A stretch of DNA of 64,000 nt from Plasmopara viticola (GCA_001695595.3 MBPM02000052.1:186001-250000); one strand, 5' to 3'; shown: positions 46,640-57,782, counted from the stretch's first letter. A program made the numbers and translations. Notes: generated by a model from the sequence alone, not told the origin.

Positions 46640-47110
46640 TTTTTTTAATCCATGACCTTTTATATCGGCATCGGGGTTGAACCATAAACTAGAATTAATC
46701 TAGGGTGCGCCATTAGGTCTTCTCTTACCGGGCTAGTCCACATAGTATAAAAGCCGTGGTGTACCCTCGATATGTGATTGGCAAAAGAGGCAACAGTTAC
46801 CAGGACGAGCCTATTGCTGGTATAACGTTTTCTTGTTAATGTTTAATTCTGCTCTGATCTCATACCCTTCTATAGATACGGATTTAATATGTTTTGCTTT
46901 TTGAAAATTATAGAAACAAATGGGATTTGTGATTCCGTCTAAATGTGAGATCATGCTCTTTTAACATATGTACGTTTTCAACCCATTTTGTGCACTTTTA
47001 CATTTCTGTTATTATATAATCGTACGTAGGCAATACAGGTCAAATTTTTTATCAAACTGCTTATGCAAGAAGATGATTCATTAGCTTGCAACTTAAGTTT
47101 ATTACTATAA
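46640..47110. repeat. Duplicated flanking blocks left of element D
   Basis: The part at 46,700-46,870 matches the flank downstream of gene 1 (21,560-21,760). The part at 46,845-47,040 matches 35,581-35,721 and 36,060-36,110 next to gene 3, including the unoccupied insertion site of element C (46,996-47,005) and CGTACGTAGGCAA. Confidence 0.65.
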
Positions 47111-47113
47111 TAG

Positions 47114-47462
47114 ATACCTAAGATTCAAGCTTGGAAAAGGTTGGGGTGATGCCCTCCTTCCAAGCGCGGGGGCTAAATGCTCGCGCGCTTCGGGCAGGTG
47201 CTCTCGGGCATCTGCAGGTCTCTAACGAGTCTCACCCTCGACGCGACGGTCTCCAGCACCAGGCCACCTGGGCTCTTACCAAGTCAGAGCTTAAAAAAAA
47301 GGAAGACCCTCACGACCTCGGTGCTGGCTGCACTGCCCGCCGAACGAGACCCGACGTATGCGGACACCACTCTGTGCCGTGGACCAGCCAGACTGAGCCT
47401 AGCACGTGCATAACTTGGCAACGCGATAACGTAATACATTACATTACATACCTAAGATTCAA
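47114..47462 (+). mobile_element. Short non-autonomous LINE derivative, copy D
   Basis: A 319-bp element (47,129-47,447) lies between 15-bp duplications ATACCTAAGATTCAA (47,114-47,128 and 47,448-47,462). It has the same three-part composition as copies A, C and E and an ATTAC-type tail. It has lost two 3-bp segments relative to copy C. It lies about 400 bp from the stop codon of effector gene 4. Confidence 0.93.
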
Positions 47463-47529
47463 CTTGTATAATTTTTATCTTCAGTCTTAATTAAATGCCC
47501 TGCCACCGAATTTAAGGCTAGTGGTGATA

Positions 47530-47858
47530 AGTGATCGAAATAGAATATACCCACAACTCTGCTATTTCAAGAGGTTATGCTTTGACCGAGGTGGGTCCTT
47601 GTGCTATATTGTGGTGTGTAATCATGCCTACCAGTGAGCTCAAAGCTTGCTATCAAGTGCTCATCCTGGTGACTCTTTGCCGATTAGACATCGAAAGTAC
47701 ACGATGGCTTCACTGCTATACCTGTAGCCGGTAAGAAAAAAGCTTACGCGCGCTCTCATTTATTTACTTCTAGATAAGGCAAAGCTGAGTTTTTAATTGT
47801 TGATAGGAAAGAATCCTCATGTCCCTCACGCTATAAACTTAAATGGCACAGATGGAGC
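47530..47858. repeat. Downstream flank shared by effector genes 3 and 4
   Basis: The partner of 36,120-36,407, with small insertions such as a GACTCTTTGC segment at about 47,671. It contains the same ATAAGGCAAAGCTGAG landmark before the gene end. Confidence 0.85.
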
Positions 47859-49193
47859 TTAGTCAGAGTTTTTGCGATAAATCCCGCCAAGGCTGAGTCT
47901 CGTATCGTCGTCTTTAAGCGTCAATGCCGTGGATGCGGGCGCCACCGACTTTGAACTGTGCACATTTGGGTGCTTTTGAGGGTGAAAAACATTGCTTGTA
48001 CCGCCAAAGCCGAGCCTTAATTTTTTAGTAGAAAAAGGGTGATCGCCAGAGGTCGTTGATTCCGTGAAAAGTGGCCGAAACATCTCCGAGCTTCGCATCT
48101 TTGATTGCCAAGTTAAAGGACTGGCTGTGTCGGTAATGTCGTCAAAGGTACGCTTTGATCTTTTGGTGAAGACAGAGTCACCCCCTCTGGGCGTCGATGC
48201 CGCGTTAAGTGGCTCAAACGGAGACGAACTCAGCACTTTCGAGTGCTTACGTAGAGCCGTAGCACTGCTTGAGCCTTTGTTGCCACCATAAGTGCGCTTC
48301 AAATTTGATGGCGCATTGATCAAATCAGGCCGCTCTTGTTTAAAAATGTCGTACATCCGGGCCCATCTCTGATAGTGCAAATTCAGCAAGGTGTCCAGCA
48401 CGTGCACTTTCAGCGATTTCGAAAATGTTTCCCACTCCTCCCACAAGGGTTTTCTCTTGTGTATTTTGCTCACATCATGGTGCACATTTTGCCTCGCTTG
48501 GCGAACAAGATCGAGGTAATTGTCTCGGTTAGAACTTGACGGGATATTCGAATCGAACATTCTCCAAAGATAAGACGTCTCTGCAGCAGTCGGGTGTAAA
48601 TTCTTGTCGCAGTGGCGGACAAACTCTTCGTAAACTGGCTTAATTTTGTCCAAATGCTGCTTGTGCACATAAACCGACCTCAAGGTTCTGAAGTTAATGT
48701 CCCACGAATCAGTTGGAAAATCAATTTTTTTCCGGCTCACCATATCATGCGGAGCATCGCCAATGGCCTTGGTAGCATCGGATAGTTCCCAATGTTTTTT
48801 CAATGCCGCCTCTGCATCTTCTAAAGCATTTGACAGATCTAGTTCGGGATCGTGTGGCTTCTTTTTCATAGTCTCTGCAGCGTGTGGCATCGTTTTCATA
48901 GCCTCTGCAGTGTGTGGCATCTTTCTCGCACCTACTGCAACGAGCGGCATTTTGCTCACACCTTTCTTTATTATACGTGCCAGAGTAGAATAGACAGTGC
49001 GCTCTTCAGTAGCCAAGTTGTCGCGTACGTCACGGCTTCCTCGGGGAAATCGCTTTGGCAGCGACTTCACGGTACCATTGCCAATTGCCATGAAGTCATG
49101 ATCAAAGGCTTGGAGCTGTTGGTCAGATTCTGCAGCTATCTGGCTGCTGGCGACGGCGAAGAGCGCAATTGTGACGAAACTGGCGCTGCACAT
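47859..49193 (-). CDS. Secreted RxLR-like effector with RFPR tetrad (gene 4)
   Basis: This 444-residue protein has a signal segment to about residue 21 with a less typical start (MCSASF). RFPR replaces RxLR at 48-51, and EER is intact at 63-65. Four exact-length decapeptide repeats occupy 81-120 (for example KMPHTAEAMK). The helical core (about 168-295) includes LWEEWE (250-255) and HYQRWARM (273-280). A basic KRSKRT patch occurs at 344-349. One copy of the C-terminal 26-residue unit is present around 383-408. The end is TRLSLGGIY with the usual family stop. It shares a duplicated 3' flank with gene 3, but the proteins are clearly diverged, so the duplication is not recent. Role in host immunity is inferred from the family. 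Confidence 0.92.
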   Translation of the reverse strand: MCSASFVTIALFAVASSQIAAESDQQLQAFDHDFMAIGNGTVKSLPKRFPRGSRDVRDNLATEERTVYSTLARIIKKGVSKMPLVAVGARKMPHTAEAMKTMPHAAETMKKKPHDPELDLSNALEDAEAALKKHWELSDATKAIGDAPHDMVSRKKIDFPTDSWDINFRTLRSVYVHKQHLDKIKPVYEEFVRHCDKNLHPTAAETSYLWRMFDSNIPSSSNRDNYLDLVRQARQNVHHDVSKIHKRKPLWEEWETFSKSLKVHVLDTLLNLHYQRWARMYDIFKQERPDLINAPSNLKRTYGGNKGSSSATALRKHSKVLSSSPFEPLNAASTPRGGDSVFTKRSKRTFDDITDTASPLTWQSKMRSSEMFRPLFTESTTSGDHPFSTKKLRLGFGGTSNVFHPQKHPNVHSSKSVAPASTALTLKDDDTRLSLGGIYRKNSD

Positions 49194-52100
49194 GGAGCTA
49201 AAGAGTCTTGCTCGAAGATTTTATCTTCACGATAGCCAAGTATTTTAATAAAGATTTCTATATAGTCTCGTAAATAAGGTGAGCACCATAAAACATGTAT
49301 CGCGACACAATTTTTACTTACAAAAGCCATCAAATGAAATTTGACCAGTTGTGAGGCCGAGCTTGATCAAATCCAGAAATCACCGGTGGCTCAAAGTGGC
49401 ATCAAAATAATTGCAGCTAAGCCTCGTTCGAGCTTGTAGCCCCTTGAACTGATGTAAACATGTTTTCGAGCATTTAATGTAGCTATGTTTTTCATATTTA
49501 CTTGCACACACTTAATGACCTCGGGGTTTCTGAATTCGGCCACTGAGATCACAGATGCGAATTGCTTTTCAAAGAATGAATAGGCTGGCTTATAAGTGGC
49601 CTTAGCTTTCAATAAGGTGCCGGATTCGATCGGCTTCACATATCTGCTATCAAGCGAATTTCTACAAGCTGTGCTTCGTGTCTCTTGACCAAGTGTAATC
49701 GGAATCGCTGATTCGCCAACTACAATTTTTTTACGCTCATTTGCCTTAAAGTACCTGTGCCTGATCAAATGCCTTCTATATCATTCGGCTTTTAATGCTC
49801 ATGATGTCACAAGGCCTTTAAATACTTCGGTCACGATGAAGGATCATTGATATACTTGTGCTTGGAGCAGAAGCGCTATTGGCGCGAGTACTAAACCCTG
49901 ATGGTCCAAATTGCTGGACATTAGAATGCCAGAGCTAATCTTTTATAGCGCCGAGGACAGGAGTCTGATATTTGGTGAAGCAAAAGATCTACTAAGCTGC
50001 ACATCGACAGCATTTGCAGCCTAGACATAAGAGTTGTGACCCTAGCTATGCGCGTGAAGTGGTACGTTTCCGACTGAGGAATGCCCATTTTGTAGTCAAT
50101 GGCTGCATGTCGCGCAATGTAGTGTGGGCTATAGATCAGAGCGCTGCACGCATGGCCCTACTAAGACAAGTGGAGGGCTACTTAGCATGAGCACTGCTCG
50201 TCGTGGACAGCGCTGGTCAGATGCCGGTCGTGACCAAAATAAGGCATCCAAAGCACTGACCTTTTAATGCGCGTAAAGTAAAACTTGTTTTCCTAAGAGT
50301 GAATACGAGAAACACAGCTCTTTGGTGGACGCCAATCGAGATTTTAATGCGTGTGTCGTCAAAAATACCACTCGTAGCATCTCTCGGAAACCGTCGATCT
50401 TATCCAGGAAAAGACGTTGCCGTATGAAGCCTACTAAGCAATGCGAGCATTTCGTCTTCGTGAGGTAAATTTAAAGTGAGCTTTTCTGTGGCCAACGATA
50501 GCGATCGGCTATATCACCTCACTAAACGTGATCCTGATACCACCAGACAGGGTCACTGTGAAACTCAGTCTGCCAGTATATCCTCTGCTTAAGCTGGATA
50601 ATATATCTATCGTAGAGCTTACAGAGACTCGTAAAATCGGCAGTATAACTGGAGTTATCGAGATCTAACATGAACAAAAAAAATCTTATCAACACTGTAA
50701 ATCAAGAAAATGATTATTAGAAGACATTTAACAATAAGTTAGTGAACTTGGTGGAAATCGATCGTGAATAGCCGCTCAATCACTTGTTAAAAAGTATTAG
50801 GATGTAGTCTCATGAGACCGTTTCCATCAGACACAGATGTACGCCATATAAATTGACTTGAATCTAGGGTTTAAATACGTCTTTACATTTTTGGGAAGGA
50901 TCCGTGTGATAACTTCGTCGTATTCTTTAAAGCAATTCACAGCGCAAGAAATGTCCGAGATATACTTCTTCGTTACACAAGTCGGAAAGCAAAATGTCAA
51001 GTGGCGCGTTGCACACACTTTTGTAAACTAAATGCGATCACGGTCTCTACAAAAACAACAACTATATATATCAAAATATACTGAAGAGGACATGATGTGA
51101 TGTACGGTTTACTGTGCGTGACTTAATTAAATGGCTTGGTCAGCTTTTCATGTGAGAAAGTGGCATTCTGAAGGCTTAGTCAGCTAAGGCTTGGAAATAC
51201 AAGAGCTCTCGATCGCACGTGTGACATAGTATATGATGTAACAAGATCGTTTAGAACTCATAGGACAACTGATCAAGCAAGATTTATGTCCATAGCAGAG
51301 TAGAGTGGACATGGAAAAGCACATTGATCACTTTCCTGGAGCTTTTGCTCGGATGCGGACGAATAAGCTTATCGCATATGCTTTGCCATTAGTATGACCT
51401 TTCAACTGACCCTTAGATAAGGTTAATGTTGTTTTGCAAATTCTATTGGATCAAAAGGACATATAAGAGGGGTCAGACCACACAGTGCAATTTGCGAAAA
51501 AATGGCTACAATCTCTACCAAAAATAATACGTTATGATCGCACTACATGTTTGGCCGCTAAAGAGTCACAAAAAATGCTTTTTGTCCATGACAGAGAACT
51601 TTAACGATGAAGTATGCTTGACTTTAAGCCATTCCTGGTCTGTATACATCGTGCGACGATACGCACCGAATAAGAGACGTCTTCTTTCTCGAAAAAATTC
51701 GCAGTAGACTCTCTTATGTGAAGTTTTAAGTCGAGGTAAGGCATAAGCAAGAAAAGCAGAATGTTTTGGCCGTCAAAATACCGCATTTAAACCACCGGGA
51801 GCTTGCTCATGCTACACTCTAATCTAATCCGCAACAAATTTAGCTCATGCTGCCTATGAAATGTGTGTAGCTTTGATATAGATTTTTGAAAGCGCTGAGC
51901 TATAAGGACTAAAATAAGAAATACTTAGACCAGCGAAATTTATAAATTATATTACAGCATCGACCAAGAAGACCTGCCGTCTCTTACGGAGACAATTTAA
52001 AAATTATATTTTGAATGAGGCTCACAGTAAACGCTTGGAGGCCATGTTGATAAAGAAAAGACGTACGGCTTGGTGGAAAATTCACCCAAATTGTGTATGT

Positions 52101-53804
52101 AGGTCTACTTTGGTAGGATGCAGGAAAGCCTGAGTTCAAACAGAATTCATTTTTAAAAAGGTCAAAAGATATGTGTCAATGGCATTTAATCTCATCCAAA
52201 GGGATTTTTCTTCTCGTTTCAAAACATTACTCATAAGTGCTCTCCCGCCGAGCCATCAGAGAAGAAGAGCAAATCTCTGGTGCTTTATCCACAAAAGGTA
52301 GACAATTTGACCGCTCGGACCCAAAGCAATAAACATCTGATACTTATGTCAAAGCCTATTACACTCACTGTGAGCGGCTTCGATCTGGGCGGGATACCGT
52401 CTTGAGTACTGGCGTAATCGCCTCAGACAACTCCTCTTTCGTTAAAAAGGTCTTCAACGCAAACTTTTTTCTCACTGGCCTTCAGGCGTAAATTGGTCGC
52501 ATTTAATCTAATTTTTACTATCTCGTTACTAGGCAGGACTTTTAGTTTCTTGAGTTCGGCTTTATTTTCTGAGAAGAATCATCATACTGCAGCAGACCGA
52601 TTAAAGATTCAGGTGTTGATTAACACACATGTGCATCGACTGCCGTGACTATTTGCTAAAAAAAAGTGACTTGGTGTAAAGTGCCATTACATAGACTCAA
52701 ATGTCTGCCGTAAAAGCTAGCTTTGCGCTGTAAGAGAGTCCGGAAAGAATGATGGATCCTAGTGTATACACCCTATCGATATTTCTGCGCATTTGTGCAC
52801 ACCTAAGCGATCAGCCGTATTTGCATTTACAATCTTTTAAGGGCATAGCATTGCTGACAATTATTGTGTGAATGCTGTGTTCGGTCCAGAGGGTGGGCCG
52901 GCAACACGGCAATTGAGGGTCAGTTGATATGGCTCAATTGATGACCGTGCCAGAAACATTGAAAGAGCAGAGCTTGTCCATAACCATTTCTCAAGACAAC
53001 GTAGGTACCCAAGTCATTTGTTTTGTGCTGAAGCTCCTGCTGTACGAGATCTTTGTAGAAAAATGTATTAAAGTTCTAATACAAAGAATAACAAGTCGAC
53101 AGTGGGCCATCCGCAGACCGATGATACGACAGAGCAAGTATATTGCGTCGTCAAAAACGGTTTATGCCGTGTATGTATGTGAATGCAATTACACCAAATC
53201 ATTGAAGCAGCATGAATCTACTCGTTGAGTTTGAATCGAACAGTGCCGGTCATGGTATACGTTATATTTTTAAATGAGTCCGCTAAATATTGTGCTTTAT
53301 TATTGCGACCGTATGTCGGTATTATCAGTAAGCTGAAAAAAAACCAGCCTTCTGAGACCAGTTTCTCACAATTGCGATGAAATTGCAAACCTTTTGTCGA
53401 GCGAGTATGTACGTGCGCGATAAATTGGCTAGGTATACAAGAATTACCAAATTTATCTATTCTGACGGAATTGGGAAAATAATAAGTTGCCTTTCAAGTG
53501 GGAGACTTGGTGATATTAGGCACTAAATCAGACCTGCCGATACACTGCCTGTCGTTGCTAAGCCTTAAGTTCGCCCGCGCTACATGCAGTTACTACCCAG
53601 TGGATGCGCTTAGCATATCTAAGTGAATGCAAACACACTAAGCCCTCTATGTGAGCTAACTTAAGCCGTATTATGACTTAGTCCAGATAAATGAGAGTGC
53701 CGTGGGCCGAGACATACGCTGAATAAGCGAGTAAGGTAGTAGAGCCACGAAAATAATCAACAATTTAAAGTTTTATCAGGGAGTATCTTAACCTCTTTTT
53801 GGAG
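49194..53804. other. Intergenic, no gene supported
   Basis: The longest frames are 49,391-49,768 (minus, 125 codons, non-descript and lysine-rich) and 52,929-53,228 (plus, 99 codons). Neither shows a known domain. GTACGGCTTG at 52,068 is reminiscent of retroelement coding sequence but its surroundings are broken. Confidence 0.4.
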
Positions 53805-54130
53805 GGTTGACCGGAATTGGCCTGTAAATTGCGAAGCTGTGGCGGAGATTGCATGTATTAGCCGAGACTATTGTCATTACGTATTGTGGTAACATATATT
53901 GTGTTCAACAGACACCAGTTCCGAGCGACATTGAGCCAAAGAGCAGTAGTGAAATACATGACGCTAGGAGAATGCTCACTCCTTTTTCTTCTTGACAAAG
54001 TAAAAGATCGCAACTGGCATGTAAAGTGCATTCGCCCGTGACGTTGTCGTCAAATTCGAGCTTAGTGTCTTGTGAAGTAGAGAAATCATTCTTACTCTGA
54101 TCTCTTGTAGAGGCTGAAGTCCCCATTTCG
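53805..54130. repeat. Dispersed repeat family D, copy 2
   Basis: TGGCCTGTAAATTGCGAAGC (53,818), CAGACACCAGTTCCGAG (53,910), TTCTTGACA (53,989) and GTGTCTTGTGAAGTAGAGAAA (54,065) parallel 26,180-26,445. Confidence 0.55.
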
Positions 54131-55194
54131 ACAAAGCTGCCCTATTGTCATAGAGTGGTAGTCAGTTAATTATGCTTCTCACTGACAGAATTGGAAGCGC
54201 GGGGAGCAACGAGCAAAGATAATTTGGAGCCCGTAACAGCCACTGAGGAACTTACGGGAATATGATATTGCGGGTCATTGGTTGGATGACGTCTAAGCGC
54301 TAGAATTTTTTATTTATTACATTTGAGCATTTATGACGCGCGAGTAGTACAGAAACGGGCTGCAGTGCCAGCAATAACCTTAGCCGTTTTGATCCATCAA
54401 GAAAGCTCGATGGTGTTTTGGAAAACCGGCAAATCAATCAGGCTCATATAGCTGCATGGGACCTTTCGAGGAGGCAGGAAGACCCGCGCCATTATTACCC
54501 AAATAGCCTTTCGGCCGACTGCAGCTGACTCGTCGGCCATGAGCTGGTGGTACGTCTGCGGGTCAAGGGTTAAGGGTTAAGGAATATATAGCTTGTTTTA
54601 ACTGCATCTCGTACTTCGGTCTCATTAAACTTACTGATTGCTAATCAAATTTGTGGAGTAAATGTCCGACAATTATTATCTTGCATAGTAATATGCATAA
54701 GCAGTCATTTACTGGCTTGATGTGATCTCCTCAATTCTAAATGCAGCTTTTTTAATGATTTTTACAGCATAACTTGACCCAAACCACACACTAACAAGTA
54801 GTATATACTGGCTTCGCTTAACTTCCTTATCATCTCCCCACCAAGAATTAGAATTCCTTGAGACCTCACAAATCTAAATATGTCTGCGGAAGTTCATGTC
54901 GATAAGACGCATTTGTGCTGGTAATCAGCAGCTAACAAAACACATCGAACAAGCTTCAGAGCTGATTTTACAGCTGTAAGTACAGGCCAGCCTCGTGCCT
55001 TGCCAGAAATTTAACACTCCAGATTATTTAAGTCCAAGCCAAGCTCATTTTGCCTAGATGATACACAGCTTATCACCATAAGCACACCATACGGTCAAAT
55101 GATATCTTGATTGCTTCCAGAAGACACTTTCGCCACACTCGTCAGTCAACATCTATTTAAAATGGATAAAGCAAAGCCTTTCTACAATGACCCA
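54131..55194. other. Intergenic, no gene supported
   Basis: Contains GGGTTAAGGGTTAAGG at 54,567-54,582, too short to be a telomere array. No open frame of note. Confidence 0.4.
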
Positions 55195-55640
55195 TAGCCT
55201 GTACTTCCGCTTAATCTTAGCAACTAGTTACAACAGCCCCGTTGCAATCAAGGTGGTAGGCATGTATACAGCGCAAAGACACCAAATTCGAAAAAGAAAC
55301 CTTGACTCTCTCAGAGCCAAAACGCCCCTTCACCTTTGTTAATAGTGGACCTTTTATTTTCGTTTTGGTCCCGCGCCTAGCACATAAGCCCTGCTCGTGG
55401 AAAAATCGATATTATCCCAAGAGCAAATAGCCTTTCAGACCTAATTAAGCCCAGCAAGTCTTTGGAGAAAGCGATCAATATTGAAAAAAAGCTGAAACGA
55501 TTAATTTCTAGTACCAGTAAATGATTAGGTATCTACTCTGATTCCGTGGGCGCTTCCAAGTATTCCAAATTTGTATTATCATTTGCATGGAGAAAGCATG
55601 GCGAGAGTTCGCGAATTGTTGATTGACAAAATTGACATTT
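55195..55640. repeat. Dispersed repeat family C, copy 2
   Basis: TTCCGCTTAATCTTAGCAA (55,205), AGCAAGTCTTTGGAGAAAG (55,454) and CATGGCGAGAGT (55,598) parallel 18,117-18,545. Confidence 0.5.
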
Positions 55641-55812
55641 AGGGTGCTAGAGACTGCACAAACAAAAGCGATGTGATTGATGTGCCTATAACGATTTCCC
55701 GGCGTCACTATTGTTCGAGTCTATAGAGTTTTGATTACAACCAAGCATATTAGCTACTTTAAGATTTAGCAAATTATAGTCAAATAAATGAGCAATTTCG
55801 GGTTTCGTACCT

Positions 55813-56158
55813 ACATTCTTGGCTCTTGTATTGTATTACGTTATCGCGTTGCCAAGTTATGCCCGTGCTAGGCTCTATGGCTAGTCCACGGCATAGAGTG
55901 GTGTCCGCATACGTCGAGTCTCGTTCGGCGGGCAGTGCAGCCAGCACCGAGGCCATGAGGGTCTTCCATTATTTTGTGAACTTCTGACTTGGTAAGAGCC
56001 CAGGTGGCGCCCTGGTGCTGGAGACCGTCGCGTCGAGGGTGAGACTCGTTAGAGACCTGCAGATGCCCGAGAGCACCTGCCCGAAGCGCGCGAGCATTTA
56101 GCCCCCGCGCTTGGAAGGAGGGCGTCACCCCAACCTTTTCCGAAAACATTCTTGGCTC
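55813..56158 (-). mobile_element. Short non-autonomous LINE derivative, copy E
   Basis: A 320-bp element (55,826-56,145, minus sense) lies between 13-bp duplications ACATTCTTGGCTC (55,813-55,825 and 56,146-56,158). It has the same three-part composition as copies A, C and D and a short ATACA-type tail. Copy F lies only seven bases to the right of the second duplication. Confidence 0.93.
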
Positions 56159-56165
56159 GATTTTT

Positions 56166-56517
56166 AAAAAAGAGGTAATGTAATGTAATGTATTACGTTA
56201 TCGCGTTGCTAAGTTATGCACGTGCTAGGCTCAGTCTGGCTAGTCCACGGCATAGAGTGGTGTCCGCATACATCGAGTCTCGTTCGGCGGGCAGTGCAGC
56301 CCCTCCTTCCAAGCGCGGGGGCTAAATGCTCGCGCGCTTCGGGCAGGTGCTCTCGGGCATCTGCACTTCTGTAACGAGTCTAAACCTCGACGCGACGGTC
56401 TCCAGCACCGGGCGCCACCTGGGCTCTTACCAAGTCAGAGCTAAGCAAACTAATGGAAGACCCTCAAGACCTCGGTGCTGCGTCACCCCAACCTTTTCCA
56501 AGCTTAAAAAAGAGGTA
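56166..56517 (-). mobile_element. Short LINE derivative with an internal inversion, copy F
   Basis: A 328-bp element (56,178-56,505) lies between 12-bp duplications AAAAAAGAGGTA (56,166-56,177 and 56,506-56,517). Both outer parts are in minus sense, but the segment of about 56,303-56,479 is in plus sense. Its junctions GCAGCC/CCTCC and GTGCT/GCGTC are exactly those expected from a clean flip of the central part. The tail is of the ATTAC type. Confidence 0.92.
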
Positions 56518-57782
56518 GTCTGCAATATTGAACACACTTAATTAATACAATAAAACTGGGCTACAGCTATAGTAGATAATTTTGCTTAAACAGGATTAAT
56601 TCGCAATGAAATTGAGTGATGTTGCTTTGTCAACACCTGCTATTGTGTGTGCGTAACATCTATTAATTCGGTGCAGCTTTCACATTAAAAAAGCTTGATT
56701 TGATACATGTATGCAGTCTTTAAACACATAATCCCGAGCTTTACTCGCAATTCCCGTTTGTGAATTTTTTTACTTGCAATAAAGCTTATTTAATTCTACA
56801 AGATTGCTTACGCAAGAAGATTTCATAATTGCTCACATTGTTTGTAATTCTGAGTAATTTCTTTGTAACACATTATAGCATTCATAATGCAATATATCGA
56901 CTCGCTTTATGCTACTAAACGAAGCACATAACTTTCGCCTGCTCAGGCTGTCTATTCCACGAAATTGTCTAGTCAGCGGACCAGTGTGGCCTGCCTAAGA
57001 AAGATAGTCGATTCTGGACAAAACGACCCAAATGAGATGCGAACAATGCACGTGGATTATTGCTTAAAGGATATGGCATGTACGATTTCTCAAGTCCGAA
57101 CTAAGAACCTTATAGCACAGTCAAATTTTGCTCATGATACATGTTTTAAGACCAGATAGAACTCGAACAAGGGCTTGTCCTGGTAGTTAAACGCCTTCTC
57201 CATTAATTACCCATTGGGTGTCCAGGACGGCTTTATTGTTGCGGCTGTCAGTAATGGTTGAAGCGTGCTTACGGCGGTCCCTATACTTTCTTTTATGTTA
57301 AACTCCGCGCCTTTGTGGATGATTATGGCTTCAAGGAAGAGCAATGCATTTACCAAGTTAGCTCGTACTATTCGTGTGGACAGTAGATGGTCAGCCATTG
57401 CAAGGATTCGTGTAACGCATCGGCAAGGTCTTTACAACGACTTGATCGATCATTTATCGCCATGTCATATATTCAACCGTACTCGTAAAATTAACCAGTG
57501 CATTTTGGGTACGACTACTAAATTGAGGATGAAACCACAAATCCAAAACACCAGCAGAGATGACCAACGGTACAAAGTGGGCGACGCTCATTAAATCTGA
57601 CACTTTTTTTTTACTCTCAAAGTATTTATTAGCGATTGAACTGATTAAAGACAAAATTAAAGCCTAGCGTTAACTCTAATTTTCTTCCAAACACTTTGTT
57701 GTTTTCTTAAAGCTCTTGTTCACTCCAATTCGATTGTTTATCAAGCCATTGGGACCAAAAACTGTTATGGCATAGATGGAGC
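56518..57782. other. Intergenic, 3' side of effector gene 5
   Basis: A 109-codon plus-strand frame (57,265-57,594) has no motif. No copy of the gene 3/gene 4 downstream block is apparent, apart from the last bases next to the stop codon. Confidence 0.4.

Noticed and set aside
52060..52120. TACGGCTTG stretch as a copia reverse transcriptase YGL motif
   Set aside because: The surrounding codons do not continue the family pattern and several stops follow, so the assignment is too weak.
54567..54582. Telomere-like GGGTTAAGGGTTAAGG
   Set aside because: Only two units, and the motif is not the usual TTTAGGG oomycete type. No array follows.
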